A model generated the notes under the pieces. It saw nothing but the letters and a program-made list of their open reading frames with translations, was not told the origin of the DNA and made no database searches. This document shows positions 52,253 through 60,663 of a stretch of 64,000 nt of DNA, in pieces. The stretch is taken from NCBI RefSeq assembly GCF_030269515.1, contig NZ_BSTM01000002.1, positions 248,001 through 312,000 of the forward strand, in the 5' to 3' direction. A program made the position numbers and the translations under genes. Numbering within the stretch: the first letter of the stretch is position 1; each line of letters starts with the position of its first letter. This DNA comes from Actinomadura sp. NBRC 104412 (GTDB taxonomy: Bacteria; Actinomycetota; Actinomycetes; Streptosporangiales; Streptosporangiaceae).

Positions 52253-53024
52253 ACAGCACCTCCGGATCGGCCAGACCGTTGGCGATCACGGGCCGGTTCA
52301 GCCAGTGCGAGCCCGAGTCGAGGATCGCGTTGAGGAAGCTCGGCCGCACCCACTTGAGACGGCCGACCGTCTTCCCGTCCTCCTCGACCTTGATGTAGAG
52401 GCCCTCCATGGCGTCGTCGGCGTCGGTCTCGGCGGCGACCTGCGCGGGGTCGGCGCCGCCGCGGACGGCCGCATCGCGCAGCGCGTCCCGCCACCGCTCG
52501 GTACGGCACGTGGAGGGCCCCACGAACGCGGTGAGCGACTCCAGGCCGTCCAGCGTCCCCTCGTACAGGACGGGGACGTGCACCACCGGCGTCCCCTCCA
52601 GCAGCTCCCGGCGCCGCTCGGTCGACAGGAACGTGCCGTCCTCCAGGTCCAGCACGTCGAACTCACAGAAGTAGTGGGGGAGCGCGTCATAGAACATCGT
52701 GTGCTTGGCGTACAGCCACTCCCCGTACATCACGTACCGGTCGCGCAGCCGTGGCCACAGGACGTGCTGGACGGTCGACGCCCACGCCTTGAGCGGGGCG
52801 AAGTGCCGTTCGCGGGGACCGCCGGTCAGGTAGTGGCCGCGGCTCTGCAACCGCAGCTCACCACCGGAGGTGAAGCTGATGCCGCTGTTGGCGCCGTCCA
52901 GCTTCTCCTCCACCACCAGGTACCGCCCGGCGATCTCGTCGAAGGGCACCGCGGCCAAATCGTGATCCCCGGCCTGGAGCCGGGAGCCCTCGACATGCCG
53001 GGTCCGGGGGTACTTGCGCAACAC
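52239..53024 (-). CDS. RNA ligase (T4 Rnl2-like nucleotidyltransferase)
   Basis: This 261-residue protein has the ligase motif I KLDGANSG (Lys41), motif III region GEWLYAKHTMFYDALP, motif IV EGLYIKVEEDG and motif V RLKWVRPSF. It seals 5'-phosphate/3'-OH RNA ends with ATP. It starts at GTG 53024; TTG 53021 is possible. Downstream is the overlapping HD-kinase gene, so this is a healing-and-sealing operon. The promoter probably lies at 53025-53168, where no motif stands out. Confidence 0.92.
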   Translation of the reverse strand: MLRKYPRTRHVEGSRLQAGDHDLAAVPFDEIAGRYLVVEEKLDGANSGISFTSGGELRLQSRGHYLTGGPRERHFAPLKAWASTVQHVLWPRLRDRYVMYGEWLYAKHTMFYDALPHYFCEFDVLDLEDGTFLSTERRRELLEGTPVVHVPVLYEGTLDGLESLTAFVGPSTCRTERWRDALRDAAVRGGADPAQVAAETDADDAMEGLYIKVEEDGKTVGRLKWVRPSFLNAILDSGSHWLNRPVIANGLADPEVLYAGV

Positions 53025-53168
53025 GCGAACCGTTTTACGGGTCCGCCCGCAACAAGGACAACCCAATATCACCGAGCCGGCCCAACCGAGCGCCGGCAGG
53101 CCAGCCGACGGCGGTCGGCCGTGCGTCCCGTTCCCGACATCGCCGGCACGGCCCATCCCAGGAAACCC

Positions 53169-53609
53169 CTACCCAGGGCGCCACGGCCGTCCGGGATCGG
53201 TGCGGGGAACGAGCAGGCCCGACTCGTACGCGGCGACCACGGCCTGGGCCCGGTCGCGCAACCCCAGCTTCCGCAGGACCCGGCCCACATGCGTCTTGAC
53301 CGTCTCGTTCCCGACCACCAGGCGCTCGGCGATCTCGGCGTTGGACAGGCCCTCGGCGATCAGCCGCAGCACATCGGTCTCGCGCGGGGTCAGCGCGTCC
53401 AGCAGGGGAGCGGGCGGCCGGGGCCGCAACCGGGCGAACTCGCCGATCAGGCGGCGGGTGACGCTGGGCGCCAGCAGTGCCTCCCCGGCCTCCACGACCC
53501 GGACCGCGTCGAACAGCCGCTCGGCCGTCACGTCCTTGAGCAGGAACCCGCTGGCGCCCGCGGCCAGCGCGTCGTACACGTGCTCGTCGAGGTCGAAGGG
53601 GACGGCCAC
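53169..53609 (-). pseudogene. 5'-truncated NarL-family response regulator
   Basis: The 146 residues begin within the receiver domain (FDLDEHVYDALAAGASGFLL then KDV) and continue through the LuxR-type HTH (LTPRETDVLRLIAEGLSNAE). The first 80-90 residues with the phospho-acceptor Asp are missing. The join point at about 53609 runs into a broken regulator on the opposite strand, so the gene was cut by a deletion. The C-terminus is intact. Confidence 0.82.
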
Positions 53610-53656
53610 GCCGCCGGGAAGGGCCGCCGCGGAACCGTCATCGTCGCCGCGCCTGG

Positions 53657-54300
53657 CGCGGACGTGGCGGCAGGCTGCCCAGCAGCCGCGTCCTGGCCGC
53701 AGACTTGCGGGTCTCCAGGGGGGTGGTGACCGCGGCGCCGGCGCTTCGCCGACCGGTGACCTGTTCGGCGGTGCGCCGCGTTCGACGCGACGCGCGCCGC
53801 CCCGGCCTGCATCGACCTGTCACTCGGCCTGCTCGATCTGGCCGCGTTCCCGCGCACGGCATGGTTGCGCGCCGAACGCTAGGTGCTCGGTGAGCTGGCG
53901 GCGCCCGGCCTCGGCTACGGGGATCCGCGCGGCGTCCCGGAGCTGCGCGCGGCCGTCGCCGACCCGGATGACGTGCTCATCGTCGCCAGGCGCTCGGCCT
54001 GTTCGCGCAGGTCTTCCGGGACGCAGGCGTGCACGAGATCGCCGTCGAGGGCCCGGGGTCGCTCGGCGCCCGCCGGCACCTGCGGCACCTGCGGACGCCG
54101 CCCGTCCCGTCGACCAGGCCGGTGTTCGCGTCGACGACCTGAAGGCTTCGGGCGCGCCCGCCGTCCTGCTCACACCGGCCTATCAGGTCCCGACCGGCGT
54201 GATGCTCGGCGGTGGACGGCGCTGGGAGCTGATGCGGGGGGCCGTGATCGCTGCGATCAAGGCGCACCTGCCGGGCGCGGTCGTGCGCGGCGCTCGGCGA
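53657..54300 (+). pseudogene. Shattered MocR/PdxR-type GntR regulator
   Basis: The plus strand reads GRLPSSRVLAADLRVSRGVV (GntR wing at 53669-53728), then LSLGLLDLAAFPRTAWLRAE followed by a TAG stop, GLGYGDPRGVPELRAAV, a shifted frame LGLFAQVFRDAGVHEIAVEG, and GAPAVLLTPAYQVPTGVMLG. All are landmarks of the aminotransferase-like domain of MocR/PdxR regulators. Stops, frameshifts and several in-frame gaps leave no intact protein. Its proximity to a PNPOx-family gene suits a vitamin B6-linked regulator. Confidence 0.85.
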
Positions 54301-54302
54301 GA

Positions 54303-54794
54303 TCAGGTCCTCTCGAAGTGGCGCAGCTTCTGGCCGGGGCGCCACAGGTCGATCTCCAGGTGGTCGCCGACCACGCGGGTGAGCACCACCTCGCGGAGGT
54401 CGGCCCTGAACATGTGCGAGCCGGCGAAGTCCGCGGGGTCGAGCCCGTGCGCCCGCAGGACCTTGTCCGCCTCGTCGCGGTCGTCCAGCTCCACCGCCAG
54501 GCCCGCGACCTTGGCGTCGCCCGGCCAACTGGACGGATCGTCCTCGTCGGCCATGACCGAGGCGCTGTGCAGGGCGAACCTCGGGTCGCGCCGCAGGTCA
54601 CGGGCCTTGAGCGCCTGCGGCATCGATCCGAACCACATCTCGCCGTCATGGAGCTGGATCTCGATGCCGCTGATGCGCGGCGATCCGTCCTTGCGGAGGG
54701 TGGCGATGGTCTTGTGCTTGTGCGCGTCCAGGATCTCGCGTACCCGGCGGGCGAAATCCGGCTCGGTGTCGACGACCTCCTGCCAGGTGGCCAT
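54303..54794 (-). CDS. Pyridoxamine 5'-phosphate oxidase/F420-like flavin-binding protein
   Basis: This 163-residue protein has the split-barrel PNPOx fold: FARRVREILDAHKHKTIATL, RKDGSPRISGIEIQL, MWFGSM and KARDLRRDPRFALHSA. Such actinobacterial proteins bind FMN or coenzyme F420. It starts at ATG 54794 with GAGAGGAG upstream. It follows the integrase gene after 56 bases. Confidence 0.87.
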   Translation of the reverse strand: MATWQEVVDTEPDFARRVREILDAHKHKTIATLRKDGSPRISGIEIQLHDGEMWFGSMPQALKARDLRRDPRFALHSASVMADEDDPSSWPGDAKVAGLAVELDDRDEADKVLRAHGLDPADFAGSHMFRADLREVVLTRVVGDHLEIDLWRPGQKLRHFERT

Positions 54795-54850
54795 TCCTCG
54801 CTCCTCTCTGGTAGGCGAACCAGCCTCCCACCGGGGTCCGACAGAATCGG

Positions 54851-55969
54851 TCACGGCGTGGCCACGTGGTCGAAAAGAGAGATCGCCTGGTCGACGTGGG
54901 CGGCCGAGCGCCGCGCCTGGTCCCGGCGCTCCCAGTAGCCGATCGTGGTGGCGGGGTTGGCGTGGTCGGCGAACGCCTGGACCTCGGCCAGGGGGATCTG
55001 CGCGTCCAGCATGTGCGTGATGCGGGACGCCCGCCACACATGCGGCGTCAGGTCCCGGCCGGGCGGCACGCCCGCCGCGCGGCCGAGCCGGGTGCTGATC
55101 CGGTCCACGTCGTGCCGGTCGAGCCGGCGCCCCGCGGCGTCCAGCAGGAGCGGCCCGCTGGTGCGGTCGCCGATGACACGGCGCAGCAGCCGGGCGCAGC
55201 GGTCGGGCAGGGGCAGCGCGCGCTGCTTGCCGCCCTTGCGGGTGAGGTGCAGGACGGTCCGGTCGCCTTGGCGCTCCAGGTCGGTGACGTCGGCGGCGCA
55301 GATCTCGGTGACGCGGCCGGCCAGCGTGTACAGCAGCATCACGATCAGCAGGTCCAGGTCGCCGCGGGCGCATGCCGCGACCGCCTGGACCTGTTCGGGC
55401 TCCAGCACCGGGGTGGAGGTGGGGTTGTTCCCTGACGGGATGCGGGGACGGTCGTCCTCGGTGACGGGGTTGCGCGGCGGCGGGTCCAGCCGTCCGGCCG
55501 CGTAGGTGTGCAGGGACGACAGCGCGGCCACGTACCGGGCGATGCTGCGTTTGGCGACCCCGGCGCGTTCCTGGCGGAGCCGCCACATCCGTACGTGCTC
55601 GGGCGTCAGGCAGCCGACGCTGAAGGCGTCGTGGCCAAGCTCGCGGGCCAGGGGCGCCCAGACGCGGCGCAGGTCGTCGACGTAGTTGCGCTTGGTGGCG
55701 ACCGAGCCGCGCCGGGTGCTGCTGAGCCAGTCGAGCACCAGCGCGAAGGTCTCGGGCGTGCACGCCTCGGCGAGCAGCTCGATTCTGCGCCGGTAGATCC
55801 TGCGGGACCCGAACCGAGCGACCTGCACCTGTCCCAGGTCGCCGTCCAGTTTGGCCAGCGCGTCCGACGCCAGCGACGCCCCCGGCCGGGGGACGGCGGG
55901 CGGCGCCGCGTCCGGACCGCCGGGCAGCAGCGCGCCTTGCAGCGGAGGCTCCGGATCCGATGCCGTCAT
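54851..55969 (-). CDS. Tyrosine-type site-specific recombinase (integrase)
   Basis: This 372-residue integrase has an N-terminal SAM-like core (DWLSSTRRGSVATKRNYVDD) and the catalytic residues in order: Arg in LAGRVTEICAAD, Lys in TRKGGKQRALPL, the H-x2-R equivalent HVWRASRITHML, DHANPATTIGYWERR with the nucleophile Tyr. It resembles plasmid or chromosomal XerC-like recombinases and phage integrases. No attachment site, excisionase or phage genes are visible. It lies five bases after a MerR gene in the same direction. Confidence 0.87.
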   Translation of the reverse strand: MTASDPEPPLQGALLPGGPDAAPPAVPRPGASLASDALAKLDGDLGQVQVARFGSRRIYRRRIELLAEACTPETFALVLDWLSSTRRGSVATKRNYVDDLRRVWAPLARELGHDAFSVGCLTPEHVRMWRLRQERAGVAKRSIARYVAALSSLHTYAAGRLDPPPRNPVTEDDRPRIPSGNNPTSTPVLEPEQVQAVAACARGDLDLLIVMLLYTLAGRVTEICAADVTDLERQGDRTVLHLTRKGGKQRALPLPDRCARLLRRVIGDRTSGPLLLDAAGRRLDRHDVDRISTRLGRAAGVPPGRDLTPHVWRASRITHMLDAQIPLAEVQAFADHANPATTIGYWERRDQARRSAAHVDQAISLFDHVATP

Positions 55970-55974
55970 GACGC

Positions 55975-56403
55975 TCAGTGCGGGTGGGCTTCGGACAGCG
56001 GGCGCCCGGCCAGCCGGGCGGCGACCAGGCCGGCGAAGTTCGGGCAGTCGACGAAGTTCTCGTGAGGGCAGCGCAGGGAGTGCTCGATGGCCTCGCGGGC
56101 GGCGCGCGCCTTGGCGATCTGCTCGTCCAGTTCGTCCAGCTTCCGGCGGGACAGCTCCCGCCGTTCCTCCGGCGCGGCGCCGTGCGAGGCCATGAGCTTC
56201 TTCTGCTCGGCGAGTGAGAATCCCACGTCCCGCAGCAGGAGGATGATGCCGACCAGCGTGGTCGCCGACTCGGGGTAGCGGCGCTGGCCCGAGACCCTGG
56301 ACGGCGCGGGCAGCAGGCCGAGTTCCTCCCAGTAGCGCAGGGCCGACGTGGCGACGCCCGTCCGGCGCGCGAGTTCCCCGATGGTCAGCAATCGTTCCGG
56401 CAT
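55975..56403 (-). CDS. MerR family transcriptional regulator
   Basis: This 142-residue regulator has an N-terminal HTH (LTIGELARRTGVATSALRYW), the dimerisation helix (EERRELSRRKLDELDEQIAK) and the C-terminal cysteine motif CPHENFVDCPNF, a likely metal or Fe-S site. ATG 56403 is preferred to TTG 56412. The candidate operator at 56408-56423 abuts the start, consistent with autoregulation. The integrase gene follows after five bases. Confidence 0.9.
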   Translation of the reverse strand: MPERLLTIGELARRTGVATSALRYWEELGLLPAPSRVSGQRRYPESATTLVGIILLLRDVGFSLAEQKKLMASHGAAPEERRELSRRKLDELDEQIAKARAAREAIEHSLRCPHENFVDCPNFAGLVAARLAGRPLSEAHPH

Positions 56404-56407
56404 AGAG

Positions 56408-56423
56408 TTCAAGCGTACTTGAA
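56408..56423. promoter_or_regulatory. MerR operator candidate
   Basis: TTCAAG (56408-56413) and CTTGAA (56418-56423) form a perfect inverted repeat around CGTA, ending 4 bases before the MerR start. Its CTTGAAnnnnTTCAAG-like form is the kind of dyad bound by MerR dimers. Confidence 0.55.
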
Positions 56424-56459
56424 GGCCGTGCCTCCGGCAGTGAAGGGGCGGGCCGGTTC

Positions 56460-58007
56460 TCAGCGCAGCCAGACCGCCGTGTCGGGGGGCAGGTGACCGC
56501 CGTGCAGGGCACCGCTGGACAGCAGGATCTCGCCGGTGACCGGCACGGTGCGGGTGCCGAGGTTCACCACGCAGGTCAGGCCGGAATCACGGGTGAAGGC
56601 GAGCACGTCTTCGCCCATCGGCAGCCAGCGCAGGGTGCCGTCGCCGAGCTCGGCGGCGCGGATGCGCAGGGCCGCGCGGTAGAGGGCCAGCATGGAGGAC
56701 GGGTCGGCCTGCTGCGCCTCCACGGTCAAATCCTTCCAGTCGGCGGGCTGGGGGAGCCAGGGCGTTCCGGTGCTGAACCCGTACGGTGGTTCGACCCCGG
56801 ACCAGGGGAGCGGCACGCGGCACCCGTCCCGTCCCGGGTCGGTGTGGCCCGAGCGGCGCCAGATCGGGTCCTGCCGCAGGTCGTCGGGCAGGTCCTCGAC
56901 CTCGGGCAGGCCGAGCTCCTCGCCCTGGTAGATGTAGACGCTGCCGGGCAGAGCCAGCGTCAGCAGGGCGGCGGCGCGTGCGCGGCGCAGGCCGAGGGCC
57001 GGGTCGGTGGGGACGCCGTGCTTGCGGTCGGCGTGGTCGAAGGAGGTGTCGGCGCGGCCGTAGCGGGTGACGGTACGGGTCACGTCGTGGTTGGACAGCA
57101 CCCAGGTCGCCGGGGCCCCGACCGGTGTGAGCGTGGCGAAGGTGTCGTCGATGACGGTGCGCAGCGTGGCGGCGTCCCACGGCGCGCCCAGGAACGGGAA
57201 GTTGAAGACGGTGTGCATCTCGTCGGCGCGCAGGTACCGGGCCAGCCGCTCGTGGTCGGGCAGCCACACCTCGCCGACCAGCATCCGGCCGGGGTAGGCG
57301 TCGGCCAGCCGGCGCCACTCCCGGTAGATCTCGTGGACGCCGTCCCTGTCGGTGTACGGGTCGAGCCCGTCGGGTTCGGCGTCGGGGTCCTTCACCAGCA
57401 GCGCGGCCGAGTCGACGCGGAAGCCGTCCACCCCGCGGTCGAACCAGAACCGCAGCACGTCCAGGAACTCGGCGCGCACGTCGGGATGCGTCCAGTTGAA
57501 GTCGGGCTGCTCGGGGGCGAACAGGTGCAGGTACCACTCGCCGTCGGGCACACGCGTCCACGCCGGACCGCCGAAGATCGACCGCCAGTCGTTGGGCGGT
57601 GCGTCCCCGACGCCGCGCCGGAACCAGAACCGGGCGCGCTCGGGCGAGCCCGGCCCCGCGGCCAGGGCCTGCCGGAACCACGCGCTCTGATCGGAGGCGT
57701 GGTTGGGCACCACGTCGAGGATGACGCGGAGGCCCAGGTCGTGGGCCTCGGCAAGGAACGCCTCGGCCTCGGCGAGGGTGCCGAAGACGGGCTCGATGCC
57801 GCGGTAGTCGGCGACGTCGTAGCCGCCGTCCGCCATCGGGGACGGGTACCACGGGTTGAGCCAGAGGGCGTCGGCCCCCAGCTCGGCCAGGTAGGGCAGG
57901 CGGGAGCGCAGCCCCGCCAGGTCGCCCACGCCGTCGCCGTCGCCGTCGGCGAAACTGCGCAGGTAGACCTGGTAGATCACGGCTCCCCGCCACCACGGTT
58001 CGGGCAT
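56460..58007 (-). CDS. GH13 alpha-glucosidase/oligo-1,6-glucosidase
   Basis: This 515-residue enzyme has WWRGAVIYQVYLRSFADGDG, the four GH13 regions (DVVPNH; DGFRVDSAALL with the nucleophile Asp; VGEVWLPD with the acid Glu; VLSNHDVTR) and the C-terminal beta-domain. It cleaves alpha-glucosidic sugars in the cytoplasm. ATG 58007 follows GGAG. A wrecked ABC sugar transporter lies just upstream, and a LacI regulator controls the area, so the enzyme probably lost its uptake partner. Confidence 0.93.
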   Translation of the reverse strand: MPEPWWRGAVIYQVYLRSFADGDGDGVGDLAGLRSRLPYLAELGADALWLNPWYPSPMADGGYDVADYRGIEPVFGTLAEAEAFLAEAHDLGLRVILDVVPNHASDQSAWFRQALAAGPGSPERARFWFRRGVGDAPPNDWRSIFGGPAWTRVPDGEWYLHLFAPEQPDFNWTHPDVRAEFLDVLRFWFDRGVDGFRVDSAALLVKDPDAEPDGLDPYTDRDGVHEIYREWRRLADAYPGRMLVGEVWLPDHERLARYLRADEMHTVFNFPFLGAPWDAATLRTVIDDTFATLTPVGAPATWVLSNHDVTRTVTRYGRADTSFDHADRKHGVPTDPALGLRRARAAALLTLALPGSVYIYQGEELGLPEVEDLPDDLRQDPIWRRSGHTDPGRDGCRVPLPWSGVEPPYGFSTGTPWLPQPADWKDLTVEAQQADPSSMLALYRAALRIRAAELGDGTLRWLPMGEDVLAFTRDSGLTCVVNLGTRTVPVTGEILLSSGALHGGHLPPDTAVWLR

Positions 58008-58080
58008 GCTCACGCGCTCCTCCGGACTGTGCACTACGGGACAAGGGGATGGTCGGGAACGGGAACTGGGGACGGGCGGG

Positions 58081-58355
58081 TCAGCCCTTCAGGCCGCCAG
58101 CGGTCAGGCCGGCCATGATGTGCCGCTGGAACAGGAAGAACACGACGATGGTGGGGACGCTCGCGATGACCAGCGCCGCGGTCATCGTGGTCTGCGGCAT
58201 GTTGGCGCGCAGCGAGGCGATGCCCACGCTGATCGTCATCCGCTCCGGATCCTGTAGGACCAGCAGCGGCCAGGCGAAGTCGCGCCACACGTTCACCACC
58301 GTGAAGATCGACACGACACCGAGGATCGGGCGGGACACCGGCAGCACGACAGCCT
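58081..58355 (-). pseudogene. C-terminal remnant of a sugar ABC permease (MalG type)
   Basis: The minus strand reads QAVVLPVSRPILGVVSIFTV followed by VNVWRDFAWPLLVLQDPER, MTISVGIASLRAN and the final RHIMAGLTAGGLKG tail, the EAA-loop and end of a MalG-like binding-protein-dependent permease. Everything before it is missing. It is fused at about 58355 to a truncated substrate-binding protein. Confidence 0.85.
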
Positions 58356-58867
58356 GCGGTTGTAGACCAGTCCGATGGTGTAGCCCTTGCGCGGCACCCC
58401 GTAGATGCGGCCCTTGCCGTCCTTGAGCGCCTGGAGGAACTGGGGTTGACATCCTTGAGCAGCTTGAGCGCGCCGACGTAGGGGGTGATGTCGGCGGCCT
58501 GCCGGTTCTGGATGATCTTCTGCGCGTCGGTGTAGTAGACGTAGTAGACGTCCTCCATCTGCCCGCCCGCCAGCTTGGCCTGGAAGGTCTCGGGGACGAT
58601 GCAGGGGAAGGCGTCCTTGCTGACGATGGTGATGTTCGGGTACCGGGCCTGGAACGCCTTGACGTCGGCGTCCCACGCGGCCCGGTCGGACTTGGCGGTC
58701 TTCGGCGGCTGGCAGCCGACCGAGATCGTAACCTTGGTGCCGGGATCCAGCGGCCCCGCCGTCGCGGCGGCTCCGCGGTCGTCCTGCCTGCTGGACTTGG
58801 CACCACAGGCGGTGCCGGTGACGGCGAGCGCCGCGGTCAGCAGCACCGCCACGGGACGGAGTCTCAT
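58356..58867 (-). pseudogene. Truncated ABC sugar substrate-binding lipoprotein
   Basis: The N-terminal half of a lipoprotein binding protein is clear: MRLRPVAVLLTAALAVTGT followed by ACGAKSSR (lipobox Cys) and KVTISVGCQPPKTAKSD. A frameshift near 58443 changes frame, after which FLQALKDGKGRIYGVPRKGY still reads in the -1 frame. It ends at LVYNR, where the permease fragment starts. The second half, a first permease and most of the second are lost. GGAGGAACTCACC precedes the ATG. Confidence 0.87.
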
Positions 58868-58923
58868 GGTGAGTTCCTCCTCGGGGGGAATTGGGAGGAA
58901 GATATAGAGACTCTGCAGGAAGT

Positions 58924-58980
58924 CGCAAGGGTTGAATTTTCTCACGCAAATAGCCGACAACTTTGCGACAGAAACTTGCG
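58924..58980. promoter_or_regulatory. LacI-type half-sites before the transporter remnant
   Basis: CGCAAG (58924-58929), CGCAAA (58944-58949), TTGCGA (58963-58968) and CTTGCG (58975-58980) are repeated in both orientations. The same core occurs before the LacI gene at 60043-60100. They fit half-sites for the neighbouring LacI-family repressor. Confidence 0.6.
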
Positions 58981-59005
58981 GAGATGACGGCGTGAGGTGC
59001 GGCGG

Positions 59006-60040
59006 TCAACCGGTGCGGGCGGTTCGCGGCGGCGGTGCGGTGGACCCGCGTACCACCAGCTCGGGCTCGTAGAGCAGCTCCCCGGCCGGGGCCGAGCCGC
59101 GTTCCATCTGGTTGACCAGCATGGTGACCGCCGCCCGTCCCATGGCCTCGATCGGCTGGCGGACCGTGGTGAGCGGCGGGTGCGTGCAGTTGATGAACGC
59201 CGAGTCGTCGAACCCGACCACCGACAGGTCCTCGGGCGCCGACAGGCCGGCCCGGCGCACCGCCCGGATCGCGCCCAGCGCCAGCACGTCGCTCGCGCAG
59301 ATCACGGCGGTGAACCCGGCCGCGATGAGCCGGGTGGCCACCGAGTGGCCGCCCTCGATGGAGAACATGGCGTGCGCCACGGCCCCGTCCTGGACCTCGC
59401 CGGCCACCGCGCGGAAGGCGGCCAGTTTGCGCTGCGAGGGGATGTGGTCCTCGGGCCCCAGCAGCAGCGCGATGCGCTCGTGGCCCAGGGAGGTCAGGTG
59501 CGTGTGCGCCTGCTCGACGGCGACCGCGTCGTCGGTGGAGACCCGCGGGAAGGCCAGTTCGGGCACGCCCGCGTTCACCAGCACCACCGGGAGTCCCAGG
59601 TCCATCAGCCGGAAGTAGTGCTCGTGCGGGGAGTCCAGCTCGGCGTAGTGCCCCCCGGCGAACACCACACCGGACACGTGCTGGCCGACCAGCATGTTCA
59701 CGTAGTCGGCCTCCGACAGCCCGCCGGCCGTCCGGGTGCACAGCACCGGCGTGAACCCGCGCTGGGCCAGCGCGCCCCCGATCACCTCGGCCAGCGCCGG
59801 GAAGATCGGGTTGCCCAGCTCCGGCAGGACCAGCCCCACCAGCCGGGCGCGCTCCCCGCGCAACTGGGTGGGGCGCTCGTACCCCAGCACGTCGAGCGCG
59901 GTCAGCACCGCCGCCCGCGTCGCCTCCGACACTCCCGGGCGCCCGTTCAGCACCCGGCTGACCGTCGCCTCGCTGACGCCGACCTTCTTGGCGACCTCGG
60001 CGAGCCGCCGAGCCCGCGTGGACTCTCCGTACTGCGCCAT
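59006..60040 (-). CDS. LacI family transcriptional regulator
   Basis: This 344-residue repressor has the N-terminal LacI HTH (LAEVAKKVGVSEATVSRVLN) and a periplasmic-binding-protein-like sensor domain (LVGLVLPELGNPIFPALAEV; VVGFDDSAFI). It most likely controls the adjacent sugar genes and itself through CGCAAG half-sites on both sides. The inducer is unknown. Confidence 0.93.
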   Translation of the reverse strand: MAQYGESTRARRLAEVAKKVGVSEATVSRVLNGRPGVSEATRAAVLTALDVLGYERPTQLRGERARLVGLVLPELGNPIFPALAEVIGGALAQRGFTPVLCTRTAGGLSEADYVNMLVGQHVSGVVFAGGHYAELDSPHEHYFRLMDLGLPVVLVNAGVPELAFPRVSTDDAVAVEQAHTHLTSLGHERIALLLGPEDHIPSQRKLAAFRAVAGEVQDGAVAHAMFSIEGGHSVATRLIAAGFTAVICASDVLALGAIRAVRRAGLSAPEDLSVVGFDDSAFINCTHPPLTTVRQPIEAMGRAAVTMLVNQMERGSAPAGELLYEPELVVRGSTAPPPRTARTG

Positions 60041-60042
60041 GA

Positions 60043-60100
60043 CGCAAGCTTACGACGCTGTCACGCAAGCGAGTGCCACATTTTGCGCAATCAACGCAAG
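60043..60100. promoter_or_regulatory. LacI-type half-sites upstream of the repressor gene
   Basis: CGCAAG at 60043-60048, 60064-60069 and 60095-60100, plus TTGCGCAA at 60083-60090, cluster just upstream of the LacI start. They also precede the divergent membrane protein at 60190, which may share the control. Confidence 0.6.
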
Positions 60101-60189
60101 CGGCATGCGTACAGTCACGTGCGGGACGGGGCGGGCCGCCTTCTCAGGTCGCCTTGTGGTGGCGGGGGATCCGCCGGTATAGGCGTTGC

Positions 60190-60630
60190 ATGGTCGTCGT
60201 CCTCATCCACCTGGCGATCTCGGCCGTCTGGCTGGGCTCCATGGTCTACAGCCTGGCGGTCGTCCAGCCCAGGGTGGAGCACTTCTTCCCCGATCTTGAG
60301 CGTCGCGAGGAGTTCTTGCTGGCGCTGGCCGACGGGAATCGCCGGCCGGTGCTGGCGCTGGTCGGCGCCCTGCTGCTCACCGATCTCGCCGTGCTGGTCC
60401 TCCGGCCGGACATGCGGCTCGGTTACGGCCTCGCGCTGCTGCCGTACGGCCTCGCCACGGCGGTGTTCGCGCATGTGACCTGGCGGCATTGGCCCGCACG
60501 GGTGTTCGCGCTACCCGGGGAACTGCCCGGATACCAGCGCCGCCTGCGCGGGCTGGCCTGGACGATGCTCGCACTGGTCGGTGCCGCCTTCCTGGCGACG
60601 TTGAGTGTAAGCCTCATGTCTAGTAAATAG
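60190..60630 (+). CDS. Small four-helix integral membrane protein (CopD-like)
   Basis: This 146-residue protein has four predicted membrane segments (VVVLIHLAISAVWLGSMVYSL; PVLALVGALLLTDLAVLV; GLALLPYGLATAVFAHVTW; AWTMLALVGAAFLATLSVSL). The first helix HLAISAVWLGSMVYSLAV resembles the first helix of CopD-like proteins. No function is known. Start ATG 60190; the ribosome binding site is weak. Confidence 0.8.
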   Translation: MVVVLIHLAISAVWLGSMVYSLAVVQPRVEHFFPDLERREEFLLALADGNRRPVLALVGALLLTDLAVLVLRPDMRLGYGLALLPYGLATAVFAHVTWRHWPARVFALPGELPGYQRRLRGLAWTMLALVGAAFLATLSVSLMSSK

Positions 60631-60663
60631 GTAGGCTAAATGTGGATTAGAGGAGGCGGTTCG

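Noticed and set aside
54851..55969. Integrase as the edge of a prophage or integrative element
   Set aside because: No phage, excisionase or transfer genes, tRNA or att repeat flank it.
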